Positions 29,943-40,269 of a stretch of 64,000 nucleotides of DNA are shown in pieces (within the stretch, counting starts at the first letter, position 1; each line of letters begins with the position of its first letter). The notes beneath the pieces are model-generated. The model did not search any database and was not told the DNA's origin. It saw only the letters and a program-made list of their open reading frames with translations. Position numbers and translations under genes: made by a program. Source of the stretch: CAVXWV01 sp963695415 (GTDB taxonomy: Bacteria > Chloroflexota > Anaerolineae > Anaerolineales > UBA4823); assembly GCA_963695415.1 (NCBI GenBank), contig CAVOGL010000010.1, positions 59,705 to 123,704 of the forward strand. Reading direction: 5' to 3'.

Positions 29943-30091
29943 CCCCTGCAGACTGTACATATCCCAGTTGTTCCATCGAGACCCAAGACGGTCCTGCATT
30001 GCCCACGTATTGACAATCTTGTTGTCAGCAATCTGGTAAATGCGGATCGAGTGGATTTCAACCTTCCTTCCAGTTGGAGGATTCCCCAGTA
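29943..30091 (-). pseudogene. SnoaL-like ester cyclase C-terminal remnant
   Basis: The minus strand encodes KVEIHSIRIYQIADNKIVNT, then WAMQDRLGS and, after a one-base shift, MEQLGYVQSAG. This is the C-terminal signature of SnoaL-like polyketide or ester cyclases (H-x-I-x-x-I-x-D-G-K-I-x-x-x-W-x-x-x-D-x-x-x-x-x-Q-L-G). Only about 45 residues survive, between two plus-strand genes. Confidence 0.55.
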
Positions 30092-30174
30092 GAATTATAA
30101 TAATAAGACTTACTTTATCAAATTTATAATATTTGTCCTGTGAAATTCAACATGGCGGCTGGTAAAATGAAAAG

Positions 30175-30966
30175 ATGGATGGTGATTTGAAATTACCGGA
30201 GTTCGAATACAGAGGCTTGATGGCGGAAGCCTGGGATGTATTACGCGGGGACACGTCGGGCTGGCCCGATCGCTCTTTCTACCTGGAAGTGATTCGCAAA
30301 TATGGACAGCCTGTGCTGGATGTGGGCTGCGGCACCGGGCGCCTGCTGCTCGATTACGCCCGGCAAGGGATCGATATCGATGGGGTCGATAACTCCCAGG
30401 ACATGCTGGCGCTCTGCCGGCGGAAAGCGGACCAGCTTGGTTTACGGCTGAATATCTACCAGCAGTATGTCGAGGAGCTGGCACTGCCCCGCCAATACCA
30501 GTTCATCCTGGTGCCGTCCAGCTCCCTGCAGCTGGTCATCGAGCCTGAGTCGGTCGAGAAAGCGATGGGACGGCTGTACGAGTACCTGCTCCCCGGCGGC
30601 TTCTTGGTGGCATCGATCATGGCATTGTGGCAGGAGGGCGACCCGCTGGAAGCGGAGTGGGAGAAGACCGCTATCCGGGAGCAGGACGGTGCCACTTTCC
30701 GCAGGTTGTCACGCTCGCGGTTTGACCCCGAGACCGGGTTTGAGCACACGCAGGATCTGTACCAGAAGATCGTCGAGGGAAATGTGGTTGATGAGGAGCT
30801 GCACCAGCGCTCCCCGGCGACACGCTCCTACACGCAGCCCCAGATCAAGGCTGTCTTCGAGAAGGCAGGCTTCGGGAATTTGCAGCTTACCAGCGAGTTT
30901 ACCTTCGATCCGGTGAAGCCGGATGACAGCGTGTTTGTGATCAGCGGGTGCAAACCTGAAATTTAA
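30175..30966 (+). CDS. class I SAM-dependent methyltransferase
   Basis: An intact 263-residue enzyme. Motif I is VLDVGCGTGRLLLDYARQGI, followed by DIDGVDNSQDMLALCR (motif II) and a post-I region QYQFILVPSSSLQLVI. The C-terminal half has YLLPGGFLVASIMA, typical of the Methyltransf_25/11 group. The methyl acceptor is unknown. It stands alone with 84 bases before it. No ribosome site is obvious before the ATG at 30175. Confidence 0.87.
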   Translation: MDGDLKLPEFEYRGLMAEAWDVLRGDTSGWPDRSFYLEVIRKYGQPVLDVGCGTGRLLLDYARQGIDIDGVDNSQDMLALCRRKADQLGLRLNIYQQYVEELALPRQYQFILVPSSSLQLVIEPESVEKAMGRLYEYLLPGGFLVASIMALWQEGDPLEAEWEKTAIREQDGATFRRLSRSRFDPETGFEHTQDLYQKIVEGNVVDEELHQRSPATRSYTQPQIKAVFEKAGFGNLQLTSEFTFDPVKPDDSVFVISGCKPEI

Positions 30967-30994
30967 AATAGGAATATAGCCAGAGGAGGTTCTA

Positions 30995-31482
30995 ATGAAT
31001 GGTGTCCAGGATTTTGAGCAGGATCGTGAAAATTTGGTTGATTTCTGCAGGATACATAAGACTTTATCTATAACATCTACACGGAGGGGGTAAATTCAAA
31101 AGGTGCGCGAATTATCCGGGATGAGCTACAACCATTTTTTCGTGATGCATTGGTTGAGTTCGAAGAAAGGTTTGACCTCGATGTGTCAAAAAGAAAAGTA
31201 AGAGCCCTATCGGATTCACAGATGATCCGCTTTGGTCTTTTCGGTGCGCAGTTGCGTCTGAAGCTGGAATTGATCAACCGGCTTAAAAATGAAAGGTTTT
31301 CTCTTGGCGGGAGTGGAATTCTGAAAAAATTAATCGATGCGATCGATACTTTGCTCGATAGTTTACTAGCCGCGACAGGGTTGGATGAGGCTTTGAAGGA
31401 GTTGAGCGAATTGGTCAGAAGGCTCACAGGCGATTTACAATTTATGTGGGTTATCGAGCCTACGTCGAAATCGGTTGAATGA
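30995..31482 (+). pseudogene. hypothetical protein, frameshifted
   Basis: GAGGAGG precedes the ATG at 30995. The first 30 residues (NGVQDFEQDREN, VDFCRIHK) change frame near 31045-31060 and then run to the end as FIYNIYTEGVNSKGARIIRD, LQPFFRDALVEFEERFDLD, LRLKLELINRLKNERFS and LLDSLLAATGLDEALKELSE. The C-terminal half is amphipathic helical. I do not recognise a family. Confidence 0.5.
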
Positions 31483-31548
31483 ACCTGAAAGTGTGCCCCA
31501 TGCGATTACATCTTCAAACAGGTCAGGTTTAAAAGCCACCGTACCAGG

Positions 31549-33123
31549 TTAATCGGAAAGGGCATAAACGGTTACCTTGTCTCGCTTTCCCTTGATCTGA
31601 ACGTCCGTCAGCAACCTGGCGCCCACGTCCGGAACTTCGTTGAGCGCCTGATAGGTTTCGTCGCTAACAAGAATGGGAAAGCCGGTATCCTTGGTCTTGT
31701 CCTCCAGCCTGGCGGCCAGATTGACGGCATCCCCCATTACCGTGTATTCGATCCGCTCTTTGCCGCCGACATTGCCGGCAATGACTGGCCCACTGGCAAT
31801 GCCAATCCCTGACTCGAGGGTTGGTAGGCGGGCGACGGTTTCCTCCTGATTGAAAGCTGCCAATGCCTGGCGCATCCCAATGGCCGTCCTCACTGCTCGA
31901 TCTGCATGATCGCTCATGGGATTGAGGGGCGTGCCAAAGACCGCCAGGATAGAGTCTCCTCCAAAGCGAGTGACCACGCCCCCATGATTGACGATGACAG
32001 ACACCATGGCGGTCATGTAGCGGTTAATCAGTTCAACCAGCCGTCTGGGCGGCATTTGTTCGCTGAGAGTTGTGAAGTCACGAATATCCGAGAACATCAC
32101 CGAGCAGTTGACCAGCTCTCCACCAAGACCGGCCCCGGTTTCCACGGCCGCTTGAGCCACTTCAGAACTGACGTAAAGTCCAAATAACTTCCGCAATCTC
32201 TCCCCCTGTCGCAACCCGTCTGTCATGGAGTTAAACCGCTCGCTCAGGTATCCCAACTCGTCGTTGGTGGTCACCACAATCCTGGTATTAAGCTCGTTCT
32301 TTTCCACGCGGCCCATCGCCTCTTGCAAAACCTGCAGTGGCCCCACAATGGCGCGGGCGACGAGTACGGCCGTGATCACACCGGCGACCAGGCCGACTGC
32401 GAGGATGAATAACTGCACAAGGATGAGATTGTCCAGAATTGCCTCGGGGTTCTCGGCATCCAGCAAGGCGCGGGTGCGTACCTGCGACAGGATGACGAGC
32501 AAGATTGGCGTAAGCCCGCCAATCAGGGTGAAGGCCAGCAACAAGCGCCTCCGTACCCATAGTCGAAAGGCGGGGACAACGCTCAGATTCCCTTCGGGGA
32601 AAAAGGTGGGTACCTGTTGACGCCAGATCAGATCGGTGCCAAAGTAAACGATGGTCGTCGTGACGGCGCCGCCTATGGCTATGCCGACGAAGTTGCCCGG
32701 ATTATCGTACAAGATGGAGAAAAATATGGCCACCAACAGCCCGGTCGCGGCCACGAGGGAAGCGACGATGAGTGGCCAATTCAGTACCAAACGGGCAACA
32801 CTCGACGGCAATTCTGAAGCGGGTGTGCCAGCCTCAATTAACCGCAGCCAATTCTGGATTGGTCGCCCTAGCCGGTTGATTATCGCAAAAGCCCCTACAA
32901 ATATCACGACACCGGCGATCCCGAAGATCACGATGTCTTCGGTTTCGAGCGAGCGAACCGCCACTCCACCAACAGGCAGCGGATCGATAATCGAGAAATA
33001 CAGAAAGATGATCAGCGCACCAAAGAAGTTCGCGCCCAAGATTAGCGCCACGAGCTTGCGGGAAATGTCTCGTGAAGATGGCTGGGAGTTTATTGTTGAA
33101 TATGTAGTTGCAGTTCGCTTCAC
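31549..33123 (-). CDS. class III adenylate/guanylate cyclase with membrane domain and HAMP
   Basis: An intact 524-residue protein. The N-terminal 270 residues contain about six membrane helices, the last followed by a HAMP segment (LVARAIVGPLQVLQEAMGRV to LGYLSERFNSMTDGLRQGER). The catalytic domain has VMFSDIRDFTTLSEQMPPRR with both metal Asp positions, GGVVTRFGGDSILAVFGTP, GIGIASGPVIAGNVGGKERI and YTVMGDAVNLAARLED. It would make cAMP or cGMP at the inner membrane face. GTG start at 33123, three bases after the CPBP gene stop, so the two form an operon. It shows no lesion, unlike the two other cyclase genes in the window. Confidence 0.9.
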   Translation of the reverse strand: MKRTATTYSTINSQPSSRDISRKLVALILGANFFGALIIFLYFSIIDPLPVGGVAVRSLETEDIVIFGIAGVVIFVGAFAIINRLGRPIQNWLRLIEAGTPASELPSSVARLVLNWPLIVASLVAATGLLVAIFFSILYDNPGNFVGIAIGGAVTTTIVYFGTDLIWRQQVPTFFPEGNLSVVPAFRLWVRRRLLLAFTLIGGLTPILLVILSQVRTRALLDAENPEAILDNLILVQLFILAVGLVAGVITAVLVARAIVGPLQVLQEAMGRVEKNELNTRIVVTTNDELGYLSERFNSMTDGLRQGERLRKLFGLYVSSEVAQAAVETGAGLGGELVNCSVMFSDIRDFTTLSEQMPPRRLVELINRYMTAMVSVIVNHGGVVTRFGGDSILAVFGTPLNPMSDHADRAVRTAIGMRQALAAFNQEETVARLPTLESGIGIASGPVIAGNVGGKERIEYTVMGDAVNLAARLEDKTKDTGFPILVSDETYQALNEVPDVGARLLTDVQIKGKRDKVTVYALSD

Positions 33124-33126
33124 CGA

Positions 33127-33828
33127 TCAGGCGCCAGGAGCAAGGAAGATGAGCATGGAGGAAAACGGTTCGGAGATGATAATTGGCAGAAGATGAGCGA
33201 TAATAACCGGGGTTAGACTGCGCTTGCCCCACAAGAAGAGACCGCCTAAAATCAACCCAAAAATCACGCTGAAAATGAAGCTAAACACATTAAATGCCCA
33301 GATGGTGTGATAAAGAGCGAAGAGCAAGGCCGATATCACCAGCTGCCCCCAGTTCGGGATGTTGATCTGGCGCAAGCCGTTCATCACGTAGCCGCGGGTG
33401 ATCAGGTCTTCCATGAGGGCGCCGAAGACCGCTATTAGGATGGCCGCCAATCGGAACAGGTTGATTTCGGCCAGGTTGGCATCCGGATCGAATTGGAGAG
33501 TGCTGCTCAGAAACAGAGCTCCCCAGGCCAAACCGGCAATGACTGCCACGATGATGGCCGCTAAGCGAGACGGCTGACCCCAGCCCAATCTGCCCAGTTT
33601 CTCGCGCAAGGAATCGGATCGCATGTCAGTAAATCTGAAGATGACGGTCAGGATGATGCTGAAGCCGATGACAAAGGTGAAGAGCATGATCATAACGGCA
33701 GTTTCGATCCCAAATCGCTCGCCCAAGAAATTAGGCACCGGCCCGAAAATCGGCCCGATGAGCAACAGCAACAGGATGGCAACGATGGCCAGGTGACGCG
33801 GGATAACACTTCTTTCTTGTACTTCCAT
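33127..33828 (-). CDS. CPBP family intramembrane metalloprotease-like protein
   Basis: A protein of 233 residues with about seven membrane helices. The Abi/CPBP core motif is present as AVFGALMEDLITRGYVMNGL. The usual E-E-x-x-x-R is E-D-x-x-x-R here. Later histidines are ALLFALYHTIWAFNV and TPVIIAHLLPII. AAAGGAGGAAGGTA precedes the ATG at 33828. CPBP proteins act as CAAX proteases or in bacteriocin immunity. The E-to-D change in the motif makes activity uncertain. It is co-transcribed with the cyclase downstream. Confidence 0.82.
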   Translation of the reverse strand: MEVQERSVIPRHLAIVAILLLLLIGPIFGPVPNFLGERFGIETAVMIMLFTFVIGFSIILTVIFRFTDMRSDSLREKLGRLGWGQPSRLAAIIVAVIAGLAWGALFLSSTLQFDPDANLAEINLFRLAAILIAVFGALMEDLITRGYVMNGLRQINIPNWGQLVISALLFALYHTIWAFNVFSFIFSVIFGLILGGLFLWGKRSLTPVIIAHLLPIIISEPFSSMLIFLAPGA

Positions 33829-34086
33829 TACCTTCCTCCTTTGGTTAACATAAAAAGGATGGGGGACCCAATTCATTTGCGTTATCATTTGAATAAATTA
33901 GGTCTACAATATCTAATTATAATACTATAAAATCAATAACTCACCTCCTCACCGAAAAAAATGTGGGTTTCGAAGATATAGCTGAAGTATTTTTAGTGTT
34001 CGTTTTTCATAACTACGAGTTAACTTTATTGCAAAATCCACCTTATTTTGTAGATTAACTCGCAGGCGGTTTGGTCCTGAGCTCAT

Positions 34087-34860
34087 TCATGCATCGCCGG
34101 CAAGGGTGGGAGAGACGGTGATCGTCACGGTCTCACTTTGTGTGGAAGCCTCGTCACCTGAGAAGACACCATTATCGTCGTAGGCGATTGCGTAAATCTC
34201 ATGGGGTCCGGCACTGACATTCGTCCATTCGAAAGTGTAAGGGGCGAATACGGTGGCCAGCTCTTCGCCATCTCCAAAGATTTCGACTCGAATTATGGAG
34301 CCGTCGGGGTCAGACGCATCGGCGCTGATCGTTATCGACTCACCAAACGGCACCGATGAGCCATCTGCAGGCGAGGTCAAGCGTGATGATGGGCGGCAAG
34401 ATTCTCTCGGAAATTCCCTTCACAGGTAAAATTATCACCATCGTTATCATCGCTGTTGCTGCCGTCCGGGCAGGTCGTGTTGCCCCATACCACGCCGTCA
34501 AAGTTAACGCCGCTACTTTGTTGGCGCCGAGCAGTGTCACGTCGCGGAAATCGGCATTGTTGAAGCTCGTATGACCAAGATGACGTACCGCTCAAATCTG
34601 CGCCACGTAAGATCGGTGTCACGCATGTTCATGAAGATCATCGGGCGCTTGAAAAGTCGGCATTTTGCGCAGTGGCGCGCGGGAGATCGAAGGAATTGAA
34701 AGAGTTACCGCTGAAATTGGCGCCGCTGACGTTGCCGTTACGGAAGTCGGCGAAGTAAAGATCTGCGCCGCGGAGGTCCGCGTTGATAAAACTGTCACAC
34801 AAAATCATCAAAACAAATGGAATATAAGCATCACCTACTGGAATGCAGGTTTTCAAGCTT
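34087..34860 (-). pseudogene. pentapeptide-repeat protein with Ca-binding and Ig-like C-terminus, frameshifted
   Basis: Reading from 34860 downwards, the first part has pentapeptide repeats: FINADLRGADLYFADFRNGN, VSGANFSGNSFNSFD and AQNADFSSAR. After indels near 34640 and 34540 it gives NADFRDVTLLGANK and then NTTCPDGSNSDDNDGDNFTC, a possible Ca-binding loop. The C-terminal 90 residues are a clean Ig-like domain (SPADGSSVPFGESITISADA, DPDGSIIRVEIFGDGEELAT). No signal peptide is visible, so the 5' end is probably lost. The whole looks like a secreted surface protein. Confidence 0.6.
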
Positions 34861-35219
34861 CTCCTTTACTATTGATATTGATAACGCAAGAATATGATAA
34901 TTTGGATATCTTGAATCTAAAGATATGTTCGGGGCGGATTGATTCATTCGATTTGACTTAATTTTTTTGATGATGAATCCAGAGCGATGACAATGTAACC
35001 TTCACCTACGGTAACCCGTTAACGATGACTTCCATTGATCTCTCTGCTTGTAAACGAGATCGAAGCAAATGACTCCGGTAGAGATACCGGAGAGTTTTAT
35101 GACCCGGAGTTTCTGCCCCTCTCACTCGACCTCATTGATTATGTTTAGGATTGCAAGGCTGGCGCCGCTGACTCCGGACCGATGACAATCGATTTGAACG
35201 GGAGGAAGCTAAGCTGAGC
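34861..35219. other. intergenic region with hairpin
   Basis: About 360 bases without a gene I can support. It holds a perfect hairpin (listed separately) and AT-rich sequence. A short frame around 34990 reads DNVTFTYGNPLTMTSIDL, possibly a further fragment of a secreted protein, but it is not supported by a start or length. Confidence 0.3.
35073..35092. terminator. hairpin with GAGA loop, terminator-like
   Basis: CTCCGGTA, loop GAGA, TACCGGAG, a perfect eight-pair stem, followed on the plus strand by AGTTTTAT. It lies beyond the 3' end of the ABC permease gene on the minus strand, where its trailing bases are less T-rich. Which strand it serves is unclear. Confidence 0.4.
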
Positions 35220-36438
35220 TCAGGAAGCTTTCAATCCCTGGATGATCTGGGACAGGCTGGGTCTCTTCCCGTACATCAGCATGAAGGACCTGAAGATCCT
35301 GGTTGAGAAGGACAGTACGAACAGGATCGACAGGATTAACACACTGATACTTGCCAGGATCTGCCACTCGGGCACCTCGGACACACCCAGCCTCAACATG
35401 ACCATTACCGGCGAGGTGAAGGGGAAAATCGAGAGGGCAACCCATAGAGGCAGGTTTGGAAAGTTGAACAACAAACCGGCAAACCAGAGGGGTACGTAGA
35501 GCATCATCAAGTAGATCATCGCCAGACCCTGTGCTTCCGCCGCGTTTGAGCTGATCCCTCCAACTGTGACGGATAGGATAGCGAACAGCAGGTATCCAAA
35601 AACGAAATAAATAACCCCCAGGAAAATGAAGTTCGCCGGCAGCTGGATTTCACTCAAGAAGCCGCCAAAGGTGGTGGAGGCAAGCTGCAGCAAGAACGGC
35701 ATCGAGATCAACCAGACGAGAACCTGGAGAAGACCGGCAGTGCCCAAAGCCATTATTTTTCGCGTAGAGCAGCTGGCGGATGGACACCGATGAAAACAAC
35801 ACCTCGATGAGGCGGCTTTCTTTCTCTTCTCCCAATCCGCCAATCAATGAGCTTGATCCTATCATGATGGATAAACTCAATAATAAAGCGAAGGTCGCCG
35901 GGATGATGATGTTGCCGATGTTGCCCTGTTCTTGGGCAACTTCCCCATCCGCGTCGAGACGGGTGACTTCCACATTCAGCGGGGTGACAATTGAGGCGAT
36001 CACTTCCTGCGGAACATCATCTTTAAGCAGGTTCCAGGTCAGGAAGCTTTCGATAAAATGAATGGTGACAGGATTGGGAAAGAGCTCTTTCGCCATTGTA
36101 TAACGCTGGATGGTCCCGGAAGAGATGTAATCCGCCGGGATGATGATCATTTCTGAGACATCCTTGTGAACCAGCGCCAGGGCTGCGTCTTCTCTTGATT
36201 GATAGGGAACCAGCCTGATCACCCCCAGGTCGGTTTGCTCACTGAAGATGCCTGCTTCGTCCACATAGCCAACCAGGATGACATCCTTCACCGGAGGCTC
36301 GATCAGGACCGTCACCAGTTTGAAGACTCCGATTGCCAGAAGCGCCAGAACGGGAACAATGAACGTCAATATGATGAAACCGGTGCCTTTAATGGTATGC
36401 AGGAACTCGTGTTTAAACATCAAGAAGGTTTTATGCAT
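35220..36438 (-). pseudogene. ABC-2 type transporter permease (NatB-like), frameshifted
   Basis: A membrane permease of about 405 residues. It begins HKTFLMFKHEFLHTIKGTGF followed by the first helix, then a large extracellular loop (VGYVDEAGIFSEQTDLGVIR), and returns to five helices after IGSSSLIGGLGEEKESRLIE, the diagnostic E-K-E-x-R-x-x-E-V-L motif. One indel at the AAAAA run near 35765 separates SIRQLLYAK from IMALGTAGLLQVLVWLISMP. Its ATG overlaps the ATPase stop by eight bases. NatAB-type pumps export Na+ or drugs; the substrate here is unknown. Confidence 0.78.
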
Positions 36439-37326
36439 GGTTACCTCCAACGAGCTCCAGGAAGATCTCATTGAGCGAGGGCGTGGTGATTTCAAAGCGG
36501 TTGATGTCCATCCCCCGATTGCGCAGCTGGTCGAGAATGAACTGGGGGATGTGTCCGGCGCCAGGAACAATTCCACAGCATGATTGTTGGATTTCCGCTC
36601 GATCACCCCAGGCAGCTCCCCAATTTCTCCTTCTACCACCACCTGGACGGAATGACGCCTGAATTTTTCCCTGGTCTCGATCAGGTCACCATAAAGGAGG
36701 GACTGCCCTTTATCGATCATCAGCACCCGGTTGCACAGCTCCTCGACTTTATTCATTTGGTGCGTGCTTAAAATGACCGCCTTGCCTTCATCTCGCAGAT
36801 TGGCGATGATGCTCTGAACAGCCTCGGTTCGTACGGGATCCAACCCGGAGAAGGGCTCATCCAGGATGATCAAATCAGGTCCGTGGATGACGGTGACGAT
36901 AAACTGGATCAGCTGTCCCATCCCCTTACTCATCTCCTTGTTTTTCCTATTTTTATACTCTAACATCCCGGTCTGCCTGAGCAGTTCATCCGCTTTCGCT
37001 TCCGCCGAGGCTTTGTCCAAACCTTTCAGGGATGCGAGATAAAGGATCAGCTCGATGGCGGTCAGGCGCTTGTACAACCCTCGCTCTTCGGGCAGGTAGC
37101 CGATGCGGTCCTTCAATCCTTCATTCATCTGCTCGCCAAAAATCCTGATCTCGCCTGAATCCGGCTTGATGAAATCCAGGATCATCTTGATCGTGCTGCT
37201 CTTCCCTGCGCCATTCGGTCCGATCAGACCCAGGATCTCGCCCGAATTCAGGTCAAAGCTTAAGTCCTCCACAGCAGTCACATCAGCATAGGATTTATTC
37301 AGCTGATTGACCTCGACAACTTTCAT
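36431..37326 (-). pseudogene. ABC transporter ATP-binding protein (NatA-like), frameshifted near its end
   Basis: Walker A is LIGPNGAGKSSTIKM, the signature region is EMSKGMGQLIQFIVTVIHGP, and Walker B is DLIILDEPFSGLDPVRTEAV, followed by the H-loop AVILSTHQM. The final 35 residues change frame near 36555 (after LFLAPDTSP); the correct end reads RFEITTPSLNEIFLELVGG then TAA at 36431. It forms an operon with the permease downstream. The frame error joins the two coding frames into one long artefactual reading. Confidence 0.82.
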
Positions 37327-37637
37327 CAGAGCCGACCTCCATTGAAATATCTACGGTTTGGGATAGAGAAATGAAAAGTATTTTTCATCATTTATATCAC
37401 AATAATGGGCTTTCCCAACCATAATATCGAACAAAGAACTGAACGAGTGTGGGTTATCGGAGATTAAACCCTTGATCCCCAGTCGACTGCCTCAATGAAG
37501 ATTAACCGATTTTAATCATTTATCGTATAATGTCTGTATCCATCTCATGTTCTGGGATTGCCGGTGCTCGCCTGAGTACCTGCTGGATGGCAACGATCCA
37601 ACCAGACAGTGGCTCGTTCGAATAATAAGGGGTAAAA

Positions 37638-38395
37638 ATGAAAGCAAAATACTTGTCCTCAGCTCATCTCTTCTGGCTGTGCTGCTGTTGGTGCTGCTCA
37701 TTCCAGCCAACAGCACACCAGCTGCGTTCCACAATCGCACCGCCCTGGCCTCAGGCGCAGACCCGCAAAGGTACATCTCGGTCATCTACAGCGACCCGGC
37801 TGATGGAGAGGTGCTCAACTGCTGGTGTCCTTTGGATTGGGTCTCCTGCCGCAACTCGCCAGAAGGTAATGCCACCTGGCAGGGTTTACAAGTAGGTACG
37901 ATCGGGGCGACCCTCGCACCGGAAGGAACCTTCATCATCCAACGTATCTTCCTGTTCTTCGACACATCATCGATCCCCGCCGACGCCCAGATCGAAGATG
38001 CGGCGGTCTTTTTATATGTCGGTCTATGGCAGCAAGGCAGCCTGCTGTTCCATGTTGTCCCCTCAACTGCCAGCCTCCCGCTCTCGAATGAGGATTTCAG
38101 CGCGGTAACGTTTCAATCAGGCGGCTCCACACGGCCTCCCTTCCCGTTTATATGGATGAACATCCACCTGGATGAGGGTGCCTTTAGCTGGATTAACCGG
38201 GGCGGGATGACCAACCTGGCTTTGATCCATGACCTGGATTTACACAATATCGAGCCGCAGGTCCCTAACGACATCCTGGTCGGACTGGCAGAAGACCCCG
38301 AGTATCGTCCCTTTTTGATGGTGACCTACAAGGCTGCCCCGCCGGTCGTCCACGGAGATCATCAACTGTTCCTGCCAGTTGTCTTCGAGAGATGA
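37638..38395 (+). pseudogene. secreted DNRLRE-like protein with FLPxV tail; indel at the start
   Basis: AGGGGTAAAA precedes an ATG at 37638, but the signal peptide (SKILVLSSSLLAVLLLVLLI) is in the next frame, so one indel lies within the first four codons. The rest, about 250 residues, is clean: GTFIIQRIFLFFDTSSIPAD and AQIEDAAVFLYVGL, which is the DNRLRE-type beta-sandwich. It ends HQLFLPVVFER. It is probably an extracellular surface protein. The function is unknown. Confidence 0.65.
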
Positions 38396-38427
38396 ACGGT
38401 AAAGAGATAAAATCATCCTAAATTACT

Positions 38428-39156
38428 ATGAGTCACAATCCAATAAATGAAACCAAAATAATTTTTGTAGAAGGGCTTCCAGGATCAGGGAAATCAACGA
38501 CCGCTTCGTGGTTGGCTTCGCGATTGCAATCCGAACGAGCGGCAGTCAGGTTGTATTTAGAGAGTCAAGCGGAGCATCCATTAAATGTAGGTGGTGACAC
38601 CCATCCAGCCGGGAGTGTTCCTGGTGATGCATTTTTTCAAAGGTACACACCTCAAAGTTATGTCGAAGAGAGCCTGAGAAATTGGGAACATTATCTTGAA
38701 AACACATCCCAAATCGATGTGATTGACATTTTCGATAGCTATCCATACCAGAACACCGTGCGAATACTGCTGCAATTCGATGCCAGTATTGACTTTATTC
38801 ATGAGTATGCTGCCCGGGTCGAGGACCTGGTCAAACCTATGAAACCAGTATTAATTTATTTTAAAGTCTCAGACACCCCACAAGCAGTCAAGCACTTCAA
38901 CGATATCAGCGAGCAACGCGGTAAGGTTTGGGCAGAATATATTGAAGCATTAATCACGAACTGCCCCTTTTCTCTGGCGAGAAATTTGAGTGGTGCAAGT
39001 GCAGTGGAAGCTTTTATCAGTGCATACAAACAAGTAGCGGATGAACTTTTACATGAATCGCGCTTACCCAGGATCATCCTTGAGAATTGTTCTGGTAACT
39101 GGGATGGATGTTACCAGCAGATCGAGGCGTTTTTGGAATTACCCTCTCATTCCTGA
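38428..39156 (+). CDS. P-loop NTPase of unknown role
   Basis: An intact 242-residue protein. The Walker A is IIFVEGLPGSGKSTTASWLA near residue 12. The DIFDSYPYQNTVRILLQFDA region could hold Walker B. It resembles small nucleoside-kinase or gluconate-kinase-like P-loop proteins in fold only, and no specific family is recognised. No ribosome site is obvious. It lies 32 bases after the secreted protein gene. Confidence 0.65.
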   Translation: MSHNPINETKIIFVEGLPGSGKSTTASWLASRLQSERAAVRLYLESQAEHPLNVGGDTHPAGSVPGDAFFQRYTPQSYVEESLRNWEHYLENTSQIDVIDIFDSYPYQNTVRILLQFDASIDFIHEYAARVEDLVKPMKPVLIYFKVSDTPQAVKHFNDISEQRGKVWAEYIEALITNCPFSLARNLSGASAVEAFISAYKQVADELLHESRLPRIILENCSGNWDGCYQQIEAFLELPSHS

Positions 39157-39300
39157 TGTGGGGAGCCTCACATTTCCTGATGGAACCGAAATATGATCAG
39201 ACGGTGCTTCTCAATACCCTGTCCACAATCACTAAACAGGTGATCGCCCCAAAACCGGCAATAGTAAAATAATAGAAAATTTAAGCATTGGAGGTATTCA

Positions 39301-40252
39301 ATGAAAGCCATCGTCATCAACGCCTACGGCGGACCTGAAGTTCTTGAAATTAAAGAAGTCGACAAGCCGGAAGTCAAGGAGAAAGATGTACTCGTGCGTG
39401 TAAAGGCATCCAGCCTCAATGCAGGCGATTACTTCTCGATGCACGGCAGTCCCTGGCTGGCGCGCATGTCGGTTGGGTTTCCCAAACCGAAGGACTACAT
39501 CCTCGGGTGGGATGTCGCCGGTACTGTGGAAGCGGTTGGGGCGAATGTGTCGAAATTCAAACCCGGGGATATGGTTTTCGGATTAACCAATGCCGCCCTG
39601 GCTGAATTCGCCCGTGTGCCAGAGGGTAGCCTGTCGATGCCCCCTACCAATCTCAGCCTGGATCAGGCTGCGGCTTTGCCTTCTGCAGCAGGTACAGCCC
39701 TGCTTGCCTTACGCGACCAGTCCAATGTGCAGCCGGGGCAGGAGGTGCTGATCAACGGGGCGTCAGGCGGCGTGGGGACATTCTGTGTGCAGATCGCCAA
39801 GGCACTCGGGGCGGAGGTCACCGGGGTGTGCAGTCCAAGGAATGTTGACCTGGTGAAATCACTCGGCGCAGACCACGTCATCGACTACACCAAAGAAGAT
39901 TTCACAAAACAGGGCAAGCGTTACGATCTCATCCTGGACAACGTCGGCAACCATTCCTTCTCCGCTTACCGCCGCGGCGCTCAAACCCGAAGGCATCCAC
40001 CTAGCGAATACCGGACACGGGGGGATGAGTTTCGTGATCAAGGCTTACATCTTTTCCGCCCTGATGAAGCAACACAAAAGCCCGTTCCTTGCAGTGCCTG
40101 CTGCGGATGACTTTCTCTATCTCAAGGAGCTCTGCGAGGCGGGGAAGGTTACTCCGGTCATCGACCACACCTACCCGCTGAGCGAGATACGGGAAGCGAT
40201 GCGCTACCTTACCGAAGATCATGCACAGGGCAAGGTGGTCATCAAGATGTGA
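39301..40252 (+). pseudogene. NADP-dependent medium-chain oxidoreductase (quinone reductase-like), frameshifted
   Basis: An MDR-type protein of about 315 residues. GGAGGTATTCA precedes the ATG. Visible are KAIVINAYGGPEVLEIKEVD, the GroES-like domain with NAGDYFSMHGS, and the cofactor site VLINGASGGVGTFCVQIAKA followed by GVCSPRNVDLVKSLGADHVI. One indel near 39975, after FSAYRR, shifts the last 90 residues (KPEGIHLANTGHGG, PVIDHTYPLSEIREAMRYL). A similar, more damaged gene lies at 57477. A tandem array starts 18 bases downstream. Confidence 0.82.
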
Positions 40253-40269
40253 GCAGGCGGTCATAGACT

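Noticed and set aside
35650..37326. A single 558-residue ATPase-permease fusion
   Set aside because: The joined frame results from an indel near the ATPase end. The natural ATPase stop and the overlapping permease ATG are both present at 36431-36438.
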